Assembly: GCA_032622095.1 (NCBI GenBank)
Contig: CP136063.1
Coordinates: 209,607,934 to 209,671,933 of the forward strand
Direction of reading: 5' to 3'
From: Siphonodentalium dalli
Lineage: Eukaryota; Mollusca; Scaphopoda; Gadilida; Siphonodentaliidae
DNA length: 64,000 nucleotides
Positions 11,373-23,019 of the stretch are shown piece by piece (positions within the stretch are counted from its first letter, which is position 1; each line of letters begins with the position of its first letter). The notes beneath the pieces were generated by a model, which saw nothing but the letters and a program-made list of their open reading frames with translations, did not search any database and was not told the origin of the DNA. The translations under genes were made by a program, and so were the position numbers.

Positions 11373-12238
11373 TTCGTGCATCATGATCAATGCAATCTAC
11401 ATTTATTTATTAGCTTTTTCCGGGAAAAATTCTAATGAAAATGGAAAACATTTAACACCAATCAATCATGCTTTATCCATGCCTCCCACCGTGCAATAAA
11501 AAAAACATTGTATTATGTTGGCAACATTTCGTTTGTTGATGGTTATCTCGACTGCATTTGTTGCGTTGACGGTCATGCCGACCGCGTTATGTTGTGTTGA
11601 CGTTTACTCGACACAAAAACCATGTTGATGGTCAATTCACAACGCGGTCTCAACGCAGTTCCAACGCAGTCGAGAGGGACACTTATTTTGAGAAGGTATG
11701 TAGATATTTATTGTTACTTTGTTATATATTAATAGTACTAGCTTGTTTCACTAGCTCATTTTACCTGTGTGTGGTTAGCTGTTACATTATAAACAACAAT
11801 AACAATTTAAAACTTCCTTAAACATCCCCAATTATGTACACCCTCAATTAAATTTGGCAAATCATTTTGAAATTTGGCAAAAACAAATTTCATTTGGCAA
11901 ACATTTTGGCAAGAGAAAATTTGGGTCCAGCATCAACCCTGCACATAAATTTTGATGGCTTAGTTTCATAATCACTCGAGAGACAATACCGCGGGTGACC
12001 GCCTGACCGTGGTATTACACCGTGGTCATACCGCATGTCAACCTCGTTAAGGAGGGTCGATTAATTAGAGCATAGCTTTATCAAGGTAAATCACACATAG
12101 GAATGTAATAAAAGTGAATAAGTACCCTAAGACTACAAAAGCCAAAACACATTAAGCTTGCTCATGAATAAGTTAGATACCAGCCATTCAATGAAGCCTG
12201 TTTTTAGCAAAAAAATGAAAGAAAGCCATCATGTCTCC

Positions 12239-13278
12239 TAGAGATGGGCGGTTTTGATTTTATACGTTCGGTTTCGTTTTTTTTGGGAGAAAAAACCTTG
12301 GTTTCGGTTTGTTTTTTTAGTGAAATTATACTGAAATACATACAATTTGAGTATATACTTTCAAAGTAACCGTAATTAGAGTCAATAATGTCCCAATAAC
12401 GTTGAATATTTGAGGAAGGAACTGCGATCACCGGTAAACAACGGGACAAAATGCTGACGCAAAATGAATCCAATGCGATAAGATCATAAAGATGATACAA
12501 TTCGGTATTTTAATAAAAAAAATAAACACCCCCATCTTCACTGTTCAATGTTCATCCCTTTCTGACATGTTTAAAACATATTTATCATATTATATGCATT
12601 ATAGTATCTGAGAATTCAACCGCAAACAGCAAATTCACAAACAGCTAGTGGGCGTCCTTGACCTGACTGTGTAACAATTCTTGACACGTGCATGATTGAC
12701 CCACATTCAATGACTGCGGTGTGATCGCTTTGATGTCTGTGATTGATGTTGCGACATAGTTTACAAGCTGCACATGGTTTGCCCAGATTACGTCACATCG
12801 GAATGTCCAGACTTGGTTTAGTTTTCGACTGTCAGGCCAGGTTGCTGGTATTTGCATGCTCTGATACGACGTTTTTATGACATATTAAGCAGCGACATTT
12901 TTTGGAGTCGTCTCCAGTTACACGCGTAAAATAACTCCAAACAGGGCTTTTTGTTGAACCCTGTTCGTTATTTTGTTCGGCCATGTTTTGAAAAAGAACA
13001 AAAACAGTCGCCCGCTATACGATATTATAACTGTTAAACAACACATATCTGAGATGAAATTGACACATTCCGATATAATATTGATCAGAGAGGACGATAA
13101 TTTGATAACAATATCAACTAATAAGTACCTGGGGAGGTATAATAAGTCGATTTAAGTGAAAAATAAACATATAAAAAAAAAACGTAATGTCGGTTTGAGC
13201 AGAATCGCGTCGGTCGGTTTTCGGTTTATTGTCAAAAACCGAAACCGAGTTGTTTTCTCGGTTAACCGCCCATCACTA
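12239..13278. mobile_element. hAT-like non-autonomous element, perfect 8-bp duplication
   Basis: The flanks are identical: ATGTCTCC at 12231-12238 and 13279-13286. Ends are tagagatgggcggtt and aaccgcccatcacta. The subterminal parts are rich in 'cggttt' repeats. No transposase is seen. It belongs to the same superfamily as 8056-9367. Confidence 0.85.
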
Positions 13279-13446
13279 ATGTCTCCACAATGTCGTCTGA
13301 GCTATGATGTCAACATGTGAAAATTCGGCAACCTTGTAGACACTATAAACATAGTTGATGTTAATGCAGTAACTTCATTCATGTGTTACTCTGGATAATT
13401 GATCTAAATACGTTTCACAGAATTGTGAGTTATTTACACTTACACA

Positions 13447-13661
13447 CAGTAATGCCATAATTAATCGACTCCTTTAACCAAAGCAGAATTATGGGTAACT
13501 TTTCAGGATTTAGTTGGAAATATGGCTTGTTGCCATTCATTGGAAAGCTCTCCCCGAGAGGTTCCGATGAATGGCAACAAGCCATATTTCCGACTAAATC
13601 CTGAAAAGTTACCCATAATTCTGCTGTGGTTAAAGGAGTCGATTAATTAGGGCATTACTAT
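13447..13661. mobile_element. Tc1/mariner-type foldback MITE (M family)
   Basis: Two arms of about 100 bp, nearly perfect reverse complements, run from cagtaatgcc through gttacccataattctgctg to a short centre ccccgagag. Complete members of the family sit between TA dinucleotides. Confidence 0.8.
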
Positions 13662-13740
13662 ATGTGAGCTCGAAAGACATGTCCTAATTCTTTGTGGTAT
13701 AAAATAATTGCCAGATTTTCATCATTGCATGCCCTGATGT

Positions 13741-14183
13741 TTAACCCTTTCAGTGCCAGGGGCCGATCTCATCGGCCCTAATTTACGGTCTGTAAAATCA
13801 GCCCTTTTTGTTTTTTAGATTTTTGTTTTGTTTTTTGGTATGCTTAAGCATGCTATAGCGAATTTAAAAACAAACTGGATAAAACCTTAGGGGCACGTTA
13901 TAACTCAAAACTATCACCAAGTATTCATAGTAATAATTTTGATGCCCATGAAAAACGTAAGATTCCCTGGCACTAAACCTACAAAATAAGTCTGTTAAAG
14001 AATATAAGAAAAAATTATTAAAATTGTAAAAAATAATAACAAATGATGAAAAATTGTTAGGCCAATGCATTCTCTTATATATGCGAGGCGACCTATGGTC
14101 GACTCGCATATATAAGAGAATGCATTGGCACAGGGTATATGGATTGATAAAAAAAATCGTACTTGGCACTGAAAGGGTTTTAA
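13741..14183. mobile_element. piggyBac-type MITE, second family, with one 69-bp palindrome
   Basis: The left end is TTAACCCTTTCAGTGCCAGG and the right end tggcactgaaaggg followed by tttTAA. One palindrome at 14061-14129 is the same as in the other TTAA family. A gccgatctcatcggc stem follows the left tip. The related complete copy is 36988-37394. Confidence 0.75.
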
Positions 14184-14880
14184 AAGGCGATCCCAAAATG
14201 TGTTATTTTTCCTCTAGGCCTACAGTTCTAGAAATGGGCAATCAGGTACTATATGTTATAAGTTATGTCATGTACACATGGGCCATCTGCCTGGGATTTG
14301 ATGAAACAATTTTCCTTTTTCTCGCCCGCAAAAAAGGGAAAATAGGGCCTACCAATTTTTTCAGAAATATCTCTTTATTTTAAGCACAATGGCCAAATGG
14401 TTCGTTAAATTAATTGGTATTATATTATATAATAAACAAAACCTGCTTTGTTTCTTGTTTCCTTTAACTTTCAATTCTAGTAGTAAGCTATTCTATGTCT
14501 GATAAGATAAAATTATAACATTAGTACTGACATAATTTATAATTGCTGATCGCAACAATGAAACAAAATGTCCCTATACAGATACATCAAAGCTATTGGT
14601 ACTACTGCACTAAGAAAGCGCACATGAATTATGTCACCTTGACTAAGTCCCACGTTGACGTCATCAGTCTGACATCACAACTTGAGTGAAAAAATTAGTG
14701 AGAAAATTTTGCTCTGTTTTATAAATTGTCATATCTGGATCAAACGTATTATTTCACATTGGGGCTTGTTTATCTGTTATTTACATCCATAGCTGCACCC
14801 ACTGAACTATTTGTTGGCTATTTTGAAGACTTTTAGATAGTAGACCCAAGCAGTAGATATTTAACATGAAACAACAGCTA

Positions 14881-15078
14881 CAGTAATGCTCTAAGTAATC
14901 GACTTCTTAACCACAGCAGAATTATGGGTAACTTTTCAAGATTTAGTCGGAAATATGGCTTGTTGCCATTCATCGAAGCTTTCCGATTAATGGCAACAAG
15001 CCATACTTCCGACTAAATCCTGAAAAGCTACCCATAATTCTGCTGTGGTTAAGAAGTCGATTACTTTGAGCATTACTG
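14881..15078. mobile_element. M-family foldback MITE flanked by TA
   Basis: CAGTAATGCT...AGCATTACTG sits between TA at 14879-14880 and TA at 15079-15080. The arms pair over about 90 bp with a centre at tcatcgaagctttccga. It lies about 200 bp upstream of exon 2. Confidence 0.85.
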
Positions 15079-15276
15079 TATATTCTGGACCCTGAATTTT
15101 TACCAACTTTTTAGACCAACAAATATGTGTATAAATAATTAACTCAACCAAATCAACCCTAAATCTTCATTTTCTCATTTCTAAAGAGAAAAATCCTCAG
15201 AAAGCCACTTTTTGAGGTTTCCAATTTGCTAATCCAGACCAATTATTTACTTAAAATATTGAATTTCTGGTTCCAG

Positions 15277-15330
15277 GCAACAATAGAAGAAGCTATCCAA
15301 GCCATCAATCCAAAAATACAGAATGGTGAT
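15277..15330 (+). CDS. Exon 2 of the uncharacterised host gene
   Basis: The acceptor is ttctggttccag and the donor is GAT|GTGAGT. The 54 bases read ATIEEAIQAINPKIQNGD in phase 0 at both ends, directly continuing the helical end of exon 1 as a possible short coiled coil. The intron before it is 9.8 kb and full of transposons. Confidence 0.65.
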
Positions 15331-15386
15331 GTGAGTAACTGCATTGTTTATTGTATGATTTGTGAGTAAAATTTTATTATCCCCTT

Positions 15387-15670
15387 GAGTTTTAGGGCTG
15401 TATGTTGTGTCCAACGCGGGTCCAATGGGGCGCATCATTTACTTGAATAAAAATCTTGTTTTATTGTGAAGAAAGTACAGTAATGACCTAATTAATCGAC
15501 TTGTTGCCATTCATCGGAAAGCTCTCCCCGATAGCTTTACGATGAGAGTTTTAGGGCTGTATGTTGTGTCCAACGCGGGTCCAATGGGGCGCATCATTTA
15601 CTTGAATAAAAATCTTGTTTTATTGTGAAGAAAGTACAGTAATGCCCTAATTAATCGACTTGTTGCCATT
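15387..15670 (+). repeat. 125-bp direct duplication containing an M-family end
   Basis: 15387-15511 and 15546-15670 are near-identical copies (gagttttagggctgtatgtt ... gacttgttgccatt). The copied block joins intron sequence with the first bases of an M-family MITE. The second copy runs on into the remaining arm, ending gggcattactg at 15746. Confidence 0.75.
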
Positions 15671-16607
15671 GGCAACAAGCCATATTTTCGACTAAATCCT
15701 GAAAAGTTACCCATAATTCTGGAGATGATTAATTAGGGCATTACTGTATGCCTCTGCTTCCACAATATCTGAATTGATTGTTGACTCCAGCATGATGCTA
15801 ACTAGTACTAAGCTATCCTTATCATGATCTACATTGTATGAGTAGTTTGTGATCATGGATTTAAAGGAACTCAATTCGATTTGATTGTCCCCATATCATC
15901 AGATTCCACCAACGTTTTTTTTTAAATGCCACTCCAGTTATAAGAGTCGATTAATTGCCCAAAAATAATGCTAACCACAATCAACTATAGCACAAAATGG
16001 CCCAAAACCTGTTATTTATCAACATTTTGTTCAACAAACTTTTGCCGGTTTGTCAAATATCTGGCACAAATAAGCCATTTGATTTTAGTGTTATCCATCT
16101 TCATCCGTAATTTGGTCCGAGACCGTCTTCTCATTGCCCTTTTACTGGGCCTCTAAAAATGATCGGTTTCAAAAATTTATATCTGATCACTCTCAACTTT
16201 GATGGGTGGGTTCCTTGACTTGAATCACATATTTTTTACCCTCGAAGCCAAGGAAATTGTAATTTGCAAGCGTTAATTCGGATTATGCATCTTTAATGTG
16301 AAATTTGACTGTGCTTCACTGCATCAAAACGTGAGAGGTAATTGATAAAAGAATATGCGTTCATTAACCCTTCCTTTACTAAATACTCAATCACGGGTAG
16401 TTCCCTAAGAAAATGTTCTGATAATAAATTTAACAAACCATAGGCCTGAACGATCAAAGAATAAGACTACTCCTGCCCTTGTATGTTCTTTTTATCTGTT
16501 AGTTGTCTACATATATTTCCTTGACATCCCTCCAAATTAATAATGGAATATGCCCATCTATACATTTATAACTGAATGGGATTATTATTCATTTAGTAAA
16601 GAAAAGG

Positions 16608-16985
16608 TTAACCCTTTACCCAACAAACCGGCCAAAACTGGCCAAATAAAGCTTCAACAGCCTAAAATATCTTCGGTCTGTCTCAATAGAACCATACAAA
16701 TATGGATATCATTGGAACCGGCTCCTTGACCACATTGTGATAGTTACAGTTATACCCTGTGCCAATGCATTCTCTTATATATGCGAGTCGACCATAGGTC
16801 GCCTCGCATATATAAGAGAATGCATTGGCCTAAAAAAACATTTTTTCTTACATTCTTTAACAATTTTATAATTTTTAATGTGTTAAGCCAATGCATTCTC
16901 TTATATATGCGAGGCGACCTATGGTCGACTCGCATATATAAGAGAATGCATTGGCACAGGGCCATTCTGTTGGGTAAAGGGTTAA
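16608..16985. mobile_element. piggyBac-type MITE, complete, two 69-bp palindromes
   Basis: It runs from TTAA (16608-16611) to TTAA (16982-16985), with inverted ends ccctttacccaac and gttgggtaaaggg. Palindromes lie at 16761-16829 and 16887-16955. The left half (gccaaataaagcttcaacag etc.) is unique to this family. Confidence 0.85.
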
Positions 16986-18539
16986 TGGTTTTGGCACCCG
17001 ATATTTGCAATGTGCCACAAATTTAGGCAGTTACTTCACATGACTTTACTTTTACAACACTTTTAGGTATTTTTCAGCTAAGTGTTGATTTACAGCTGTT
17101 GTAATGCAGATTTTTTGCATGCAATCTCTGTTCTGAACTTCATTCAGGGAAGATCAGTATCTTAGATCATATCTCTACCTTTCAAGCCTAGTGTGTCTGA
17201 CAGAATGAGGTCCCCAGAGGGTGAATTTAGTGATGCTCCCTTGCACCAGGCTAGAATCACCAAATTCATCCTTTTGGGAACCTCATTTTGCTTAGACCGC
17301 ATATTCTGGAAACTAGCTATAGTCCGAAATGAACATTGTTTAAGATAATTTTGCCCTTCTGTTCAGTTTCTATATCCCCTAATTTGTACAATTGAGGTGA
17401 CTAATGGGTGAACATCATCAAATTCAACTGACGAACTTCAATTTTATCCTAGGTCTCCCATAGCAGTTGAGGCCTATTACGGTGCCAAAAAAATCCAGGC
17501 AGGTAGGTAGGGATTTTTTTTTTTTTTGGCAATATTTTTTTTTTTTTCCCCGAACAGTTAAGAAGTGCATTAATGCCTACTCTTTATACTTGTGTTAATG
17601 CTGTCCATGTATATTGTAAGAAAACAGTTAATGTAGCACAATAATATGATAAGTATTGTCAATGTGGACAAACAAATGCCTCCCAAGCACTCAACTATGC
17701 AGCTCTCTTGTAATATTTCTCTCAGTTTAGATTGTGGTGGCACATCTTCCTCAGACTATGACTTTATAATAACATAACTTGTATGATATTAATTCAAACC
17801 TCACTTAAATATTTGGTCATACACCTCAGGACCTAAGACACACCTCCACTGGCAGGATATCTCACATGCGCTTCAGACACATTGCACAGGGTGTAAATGT
17901 TCCTCAGTCTCAGACGCCCCTCAATTGCATTGAAATATAAAGACCCACACCACACTGAAAATGGTACCGGTACCACAGGCCACACCTTGACTGAGGTACC
18001 ACACCTCAGCGCTGATTCAAATTGCCCCCAACTTTGAAGTTCCTTATACACACTGGCATTGCATGCTTGTAAGTTTTATACACCCATACAAACCAGTAGA
18101 TAATTCCATGTGCTGTTTTTAAATAGTGCCCATCCCAGAAGGGTGTTTGATATGGTAGACATGCAGTCATCTTTATACTGTCTGTATCCATACTAGTAAC
18201 TACGCATGAACACTATGAATCTTTGATTGACTGGGGAGAGAACCTTTAAATTCTGATATAGAAAGTCTACTACATGTATATTGCTCTCTAACAGATAAGA
18301 CTTCTTCCCACAAGACATGGGAGTTGAACAAACAAGATTACCACAGGCATGTTTCAAAGACTGCATATTTATTAATGAGATTGGGATTCATCTGCAACCA
18401 CAAATGGACATACATGTACATGTATTTTGATAGAAGTAAATTGTTTTAAAAATTCCATCTAAAATTATTGCTGCTTAATGTAAACATAGTATATAGTATA
18501 TATTTATAGGTGTGCTTACATGCCAATTACATGCAGTAA

Positions 18540-18570
<31 letters not shown>

Positions 18571-19430
18571 TTTTGTTTGTTTTGGTTTGAAATTTGAAAA
18601 AAAAGTCCAGGTCGGTCGGGTAACCGGAACGGTGTACGGCGGTTACGAGCACCAATAACGCGGTGACCTGTGGTGAATACCGCCCAGTACTGCGGGTCAA
18701 CCGCCCTCCGCCGTACAAAATGATAAATGCGGTATTCTGGTGGTATCACCGCAGTAAGTACTGATCCATAACCTCGTTAAACAGGTCGCTTAATTAGAGC
18801 ATAGCTGTAGCTCTTACTTAGTGTATTATACCATCGTTCACGTGAAGGGGTGGAAAAGCCGGGGCTGCATGACAACATAATTTATCGAGTTGTTATCATT
18901 GCTGATTGGTAGTAAACTTCCATATTGGAATGAAATCTTGGATGCAGTAGTATGAACATCCTGGTAAGGCAAAACAAATATATATACCCCCCCGTACCTG
19001 TGTTTCTGGTGACAAACTAAGTACATAATATTAGAATATACATGTAGTTTAATTTATTGTTTTATTGAATATTTATATGAAAATTTTTATTTTATTCAGC
19101 TGTGACCTAACTGAAGTGTGGTATAATTTCCAGTTTAACAGTACACACGATGTGTCCTTTTTTTTTAATGAATCAGTTTACAAGGAAAATGAAATGGGAT
19201 GCGTACTAATTTTGCAAAATCAATAAAATGAAAACAGTCAAGGGCGCCGGAATAGGGGGCGGGTCACCAGAAACACAGGTCTTTTTTATTTTGGCCTAAA
19301 CAAATCTTTTGATCAGACCAGAATCAACAAAATTATGAACTTTCAATTTGATATAAATTTAGGTCAAACTGGCACTAGTCACTATTTAATATTTCATTCT
19401 GTGATGGCGAATTGTTAAAATATATTGTCA
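16986..19430. other. Intron 2 sequence with minor repeats only
   Basis: No gene is seen. A foldback at 17204-17288 (tgaggtccccagagggtgaa pairing with its copy) recurs at 38436-38520 and 38709-38795. Poly-T and poly-A tracts near 17513-17553 and 18537-18604 sit beside ggtaggtaggg-like motifs. The region 18750-18810 carries a right-end remnant (ttaattagagcatagct) also seen near 12050-12090. Confidence 0.5.
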
Positions 19431-19922
19431 CTAGCCGATGAGCCCGACGTTGTCCGGGCTATTCAAAAACCAAATTTCAAGTCGATAGCTCCATCCGTTT
19501 CCGAGATCTGGTCTGCGCATGCGCGAAGCTAGCGTCGCACGGGCTCGGCGACCCGATAAAATTTGTATCCGGGGCAAGATACATTCACATACCAAATTTC
19601 AAGTCGATAGCTCCACCCGTTTCCGAGATCTCGTCTGCGCATGCGCGAAGCTGGCGTCGCACGGGCTCGGCGACCCGATAAAATTCGTATCCGGGGCAAG
19701 ATACATTCACATAGCAAATTTCAAGTCGATAGCTCCACCCGTTTCCGAGATCTCGTCTGCGCATGCACGAAGCGGGCGCCGCACGGGCTCGCCAATACGA
19801 CAACGTCCACCGCCTGGACAAACTACATACACGCACCAAGTTTCGTCCCGATCGGTCGAGAATCGTAGATTTGTATAAATGACAAACAAACAGACAGAGG
19901 TCTTCAAAATATATATATGAGA
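19431..19922 (-). mobile_element. Helitron-like element with 122-bp core repeats, minus orientation
   Basis: Reverse-complement copy of the family at 5541-6301. CTAG (19431-19434) and hairpin lie at the left. The core has about two and a half 122-bp units and a short (GTCT)n. The TC start is the reverse complement of 'ga' at 19921-19922. The flank on the 3' side begins with T. Confidence 0.8.
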
Positions 19923-20690
19923 CTAGCCGATGAGCCCGACGTTGTCCGGGCTACGTTGTCCGGGCTATTCAAAAACCAAATTTAAAGTCGATAGCTCTAC
20001 CCGTTTCCGAGATCTGGTATGCGCATGCGCGAAGCTGGCGTCGCACGGGCTCGGCGACCCGATAAAATGCGTATCCGGGGTAATATACATTCACATACCA
20101 AATTTCAAGTCGATAGCTCCACCCGTTTCCGTGATCTCGTCTGCGCATGCGCGAAGCTGGCGTCACACGGGCTCGGCGACCCGATAAAATTCGTATCCGG
20201 GGCAAGATACATTCACATACCAAATTTCAAGTCGATAGCTCCACCCGTTTCCCAGATCTCGTCTGCGCATGCGCGAAGCTGGCGTCGCACGGGCTCGGCG
20301 ACCCGATAAATTTTGTATCCGGGGCAAGATACATTCACATACCAAATTTCAAGCTGATAGCTCCACCCGTTTCCGAGATCTCGTCTGCGCATGCGCGAAG
20401 CTGGCGTCGCACGGGCTCGGCGACCCGATAAAATTCGTATCCGGGGCAAGATACATTCACATACCAAATTTCAAGTCGATATCTCCACCCGTTTCCGAGA
20501 TCTCGTCTGCGCATGCGCTGCACGGGCTTTGCACGGGCTCGCCAATACGACAACGACGACCGCCTGGTCAAACTACACACACGTACCAAGTTTCGTCCCG
20601 ATCGGTCGAGAATCGTAGATTTGTATTAATGACATACAGACAGACATACAGACAAACAAACAGACAGAGGTCTTCAAAATATATATGAGA
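19923..20690 (-). mobile_element. Helitron-like element of the same family, joined to the previous one
   Basis: CTAG is at 19923-19926, immediately after the start of the neighbouring copy, and the TC start is at 20689-20690 with an A before it in element sense. It has about four and a half 122-bp units. The 3' hairpin is partly duplicated (acgttgtccgggct twice at 19937-19964). Confidence 0.8.
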
Positions 20691-20721
20691 TATGATCTTT
20701 TGGAATTAACCACCATCAGTA

Positions 20722-20852
20722 CAGTAATGCCCTAATTAATCTCAGTGAGAGCTTTCCGATAAATGACAACAAGCCAAATTTCCGACTAAATCCTGAGAAG
20801 TTACCCATAATTGTGCTGTGGTTAAAGTGTCGATTATTTCGGGCATTACTAT
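20722..20852. mobile_element. M-family foldback MITE, internally deleted
   Basis: It has cagtaatgccctaattaat at the left and cgggcattact at the right. The left arm is shortened and the right arm (gactaaatcctgagaagtta) is full length. Confidence 0.7.
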
Positions 20853-20875
20853 AGCTGTTGTTATAAAGAAAGGAA

Positions 20876-21270
20876 AAAGCCATCCATGGTCCAGTGGTTA
20901 GCATGTCGTACTTGTATTCGCTGTAAACACATCTATATGGGTTCGCAGCGCGTCGCCGGTCATTGAGTCTCCACATAGCAGTGGCTTGGCCGCTTTGTCG
21001 GATTGCTCGCTGTTTCAAAACCCGCGCCAGGTTGTGACCCTTGAGCAAGGTCACTCATACTGTGTCGGCTTCGCATCACTCATGCGTTAAACCAGTACCA
21101 GTCAGCTTGTGATACTGATGAGTATCAGAGCATGTTCTGATCAAACTAGAGCAGAGCCTGCAATGGCTGCAGTCGGTTCATTGGTTGGCTTGTATAAATG
21201 ACTGGGGTAATATTGTACCAAGTGTGTTAGAGCAAGCAATAGGTTAATCGCTATTATTATTATTATTATC
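20876..21270 (+). mobile_element. tRNA-derived SINE
   Basis: Near the 5' end, tggtccagtggttagc matches a Pol III A box in a tRNA-like setting. About 50 bases on, gggttcgcagcgcg resembles a B box. A body of about 300 bp follows, then a (ATT)n tail at 21252-21269. It lies in plus orientation in intron 2. The head tRNA cannot be named with confidence. Confidence 0.65.
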
Positions 21271-21392
21271 CATATGTCTTTAGAAAACTAAAATTGGGAA
21301 TATGAAATCTGGTAAAGTACATGTAATGTGATTCTTCCAAAATTGAATCATACATGCTTTCAAAGGCTTACACAATTAGTGCTAATTTACAG

Positions 21393-21443
21393 GCAACAGA
21401 TAGAAAACAGACCAAAATTCAAAGATCCAAGACCAACAAGTTT
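21393..21443 (+). CDS. Exon 3 of the uncharacterised host gene
   Basis: The acceptor is gctaatttacag and the donor is TTT|GTGAGT. The 51 bases, phase 0 at both ends, encode ATDRKQTKIQRSKTNKF, a strongly basic linker. It is short enough that it needs transcript support, but phase and splice sites agree with both neighbours. Confidence 0.55.
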
Positions 21444-21503
21444 GTGAGTAGATTTATGTTTTTATAAGGGATGGTTGTTTTAGTACTTAGTGTCATTTAG
21501 GTA

Positions 21504-21728
21504 CAGTAATGCCCTAATTAATCGACTCCATAACCACAGCAGAATTATGGGTAACTTTTCAGGATTTGGTCGGAAATATGGTTTGTTGCTATTCATCGGA
21601 AAGCTCTCCCCGAGAGTTTCCCCAAGAGCTTTCCGATGAATGGCAACAAGCCATATTTCTGACTAAATCCTGAAAAGTTACCCATAATTCTGCTGTGGTT
21701 ATGGAGTCGATTAATTAGGGCATTACTG
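21504..21728. mobile_element. M-family foldback MITE, full length, flanked by TA
   Basis: CAGTAATGCCC...GGGCATTACTG sits between TA dinucleotides. The arms are about 105 bp with very high pairing. It sits between exons 3 and 4, so the pre-mRNA would carry a long hairpin. Confidence 0.9.
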
Positions 21729-21792
21729 TAATGGGTAGAAATATAATTACCACCAAACTTAGTACATCTTGAAATATCAAATGCTCTTGCAG

Positions 21793-21815
21793 AAACGCAT
21801 GGGTGGCAATGCCAG
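21793..21815 (+). CDS. Exon 4, a 23-nt microexon of the uncharacterised host gene
   Basis: The acceptor is tgctcttgcag and the donor is CCAG|GTAAGA. The 23 bases enter in phase 0 (KRMGGNA) and leave two bases of the next codon. Exon 5 supplies exactly the one base needed. Skipping this exon alone would shift the frame. Confidence 0.5.
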
Positions 21816-22043
21816 GTAAGAACCTTAAATAGTGACTGTACACTAAATCCAGCAATTTATGTGACCATCTTCTATTATACTCAACAGAATATATGTAAGA
21901 AATGGATGAATTTAGTCATGGATGAGTGGAAAATACACTCATTTACTTTATAAACGATTTAAAACATGGTAATTATAATGAAAATGAATTTATCGCTCAA
22001 GAATGAAATCACTGAGACTCATTGAACATTCCCTTACCTGCAG

Positions 22044-22101
22044 CCCCCACAACAAGGACCAGACACCCCCCGACATCAACATACTTCTCCCACCATACAC
22101 T
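22044..22101 (+). CDS. Exon 5 of the uncharacterised host gene
   Basis: The acceptor is cccttacctgcag and the donor is ACT|GTAAGT. One base completes the codon from exon 4, then PHNKDQTPPDINILLPPYT follows and the exon ends in phase 0. The PPDINILLPPYT motif comes just before the conserved-looking domain in exon 6, as I recall for SAMD3-like uncharacterised proteins. Confidence 0.6.
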
Positions 22102-22144
22102 GTAAGTTGCAGCCAATGATATTAGCTTTGGACAGCTAGCCTAT

Positions 22145-22820
22145 ATATGTCATTAATTATATGGGGGGTATACTGGATAGACTGCGTATGTCTGTCCGTC
22201 CGTCCGTCACACTTTCTCCCTCTGTTTGTCCGTCTGTCTGTCCGACCTCATAACTCGAACAACAATGAACCGATTTCAATATTTTTTGTATGCAATCTCC
22301 TTAGGACCGCCTCTCCGCATTATGCTAATTGCGGTGCGGTCCGCCTTTCTTTTTTTAAGTTACGCCTTACTTTTCGACTTATTTTGACTTAGAATATTCT
22401 GTCCGGCTTAATAACTTTAACATATATGAACCGATTTCAATAATTTTTGATATACATGCTTCTCACAACACCCTCTCTACATGATGCGGCTCAGGGTTGG
22501 CTCGGACTGTTTTTCCTAACATTACACTTCATTTTCGACTTATTTTGACATTGAAAATTTTGTTTTGTGGATGCTATCAAGCTAGGATATTTTCCGGAAG
22601 TTTCTTCGAATATGGGTTCGGAACAATGATTTTTACCACAGTTTTGGGTCTGTCCGTCTTTTTTTCTGTACATAAAAAAAAGCTTCTTGCGACACCATAT
22701 TGATATTATTAATCCAAATTTTTCTTTAAAGTTAAAAATGTTTTTTGTTGGGTTTATGGATAATGCAGGTTGAATTTGCCACGGTGGGGGTATGCTAGCA
22801 CACGAGTGCACACCTCTTGT
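22145..22820 (+). mobile_element. Hairpin/(GTCY)n tandem-core element, 5'-truncated
   Basis: After ggggggtatactgg comes a (GTCC/GTCT)n tract (22190-22245). Two or three diverged units of about 180 bp follow (aatgaaccgatttcaat... and cgacttattttgac). The end is gcacacgagtgcacacctcttg, a small hairpin followed by CTCTTG as in the elements ending at 55945 and 56275. Confidence 0.55.
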
Positions 22821-23019
22821 TAAGATTTACTCTCATCTGACATACTGGAGTCAGGAATATAAACAATCACATAGCACTGATGTGTTTGTGTTGTCATTAA
22901 AATCAAATTGAATAAAATGTGCTGCTCCAATATTGTTTTGTTAACCCCCACTCTGATGAACTCATTATACCATGATTTTGCAAAGAAAAATGAGTGGTAC
23001 ACTGGATTGAATTTGTCTG

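Larger units (their letters stand above)
7541..11697. mobile_element. Element with 25-bp inverted ends, nested in the hAT-like element
   Basis: ccttctaaaaaataagtgtc at the left and gacacttattttgagaagg at the right are inverted repeats continuing into cgt/acg-rich subterminal repeats (tcaacgcaacgtggccgttg). The related element at 41459 has no sequence at this position, so this is a later insertion. No duplicated flank is clear and no transposase is recognisable. The 9819-10994 part holds no feature I can name. Confidence 0.55.
6922..11941. mobile_element. hAT-like element, 5.0 kb with nested insertions
   Basis: The ends cagggtttgcgctg and (reverse complement of the right end) cagggttgatgctg form inverted repeats. 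The flanks cgcataaa (6914-6921) and cacataaa (11942-11949) agree at 7 of 8 bases, as expected for an old hAT target duplication. Subterminal ggcaaa/ttggca repeats and a block near 7000-7110 are shared with the shorter element at 41459-42384. Most of the interior belongs to later insertions (7541-11697). No transposase frame is seen. Confidence 0.7.

Noticed and set aside
21105-21130. Third hammerhead-like motif (ctgatga near 21114)
   Set aside because: No GAAA and no pairing stems at the right distances; it lies in the SINE body.
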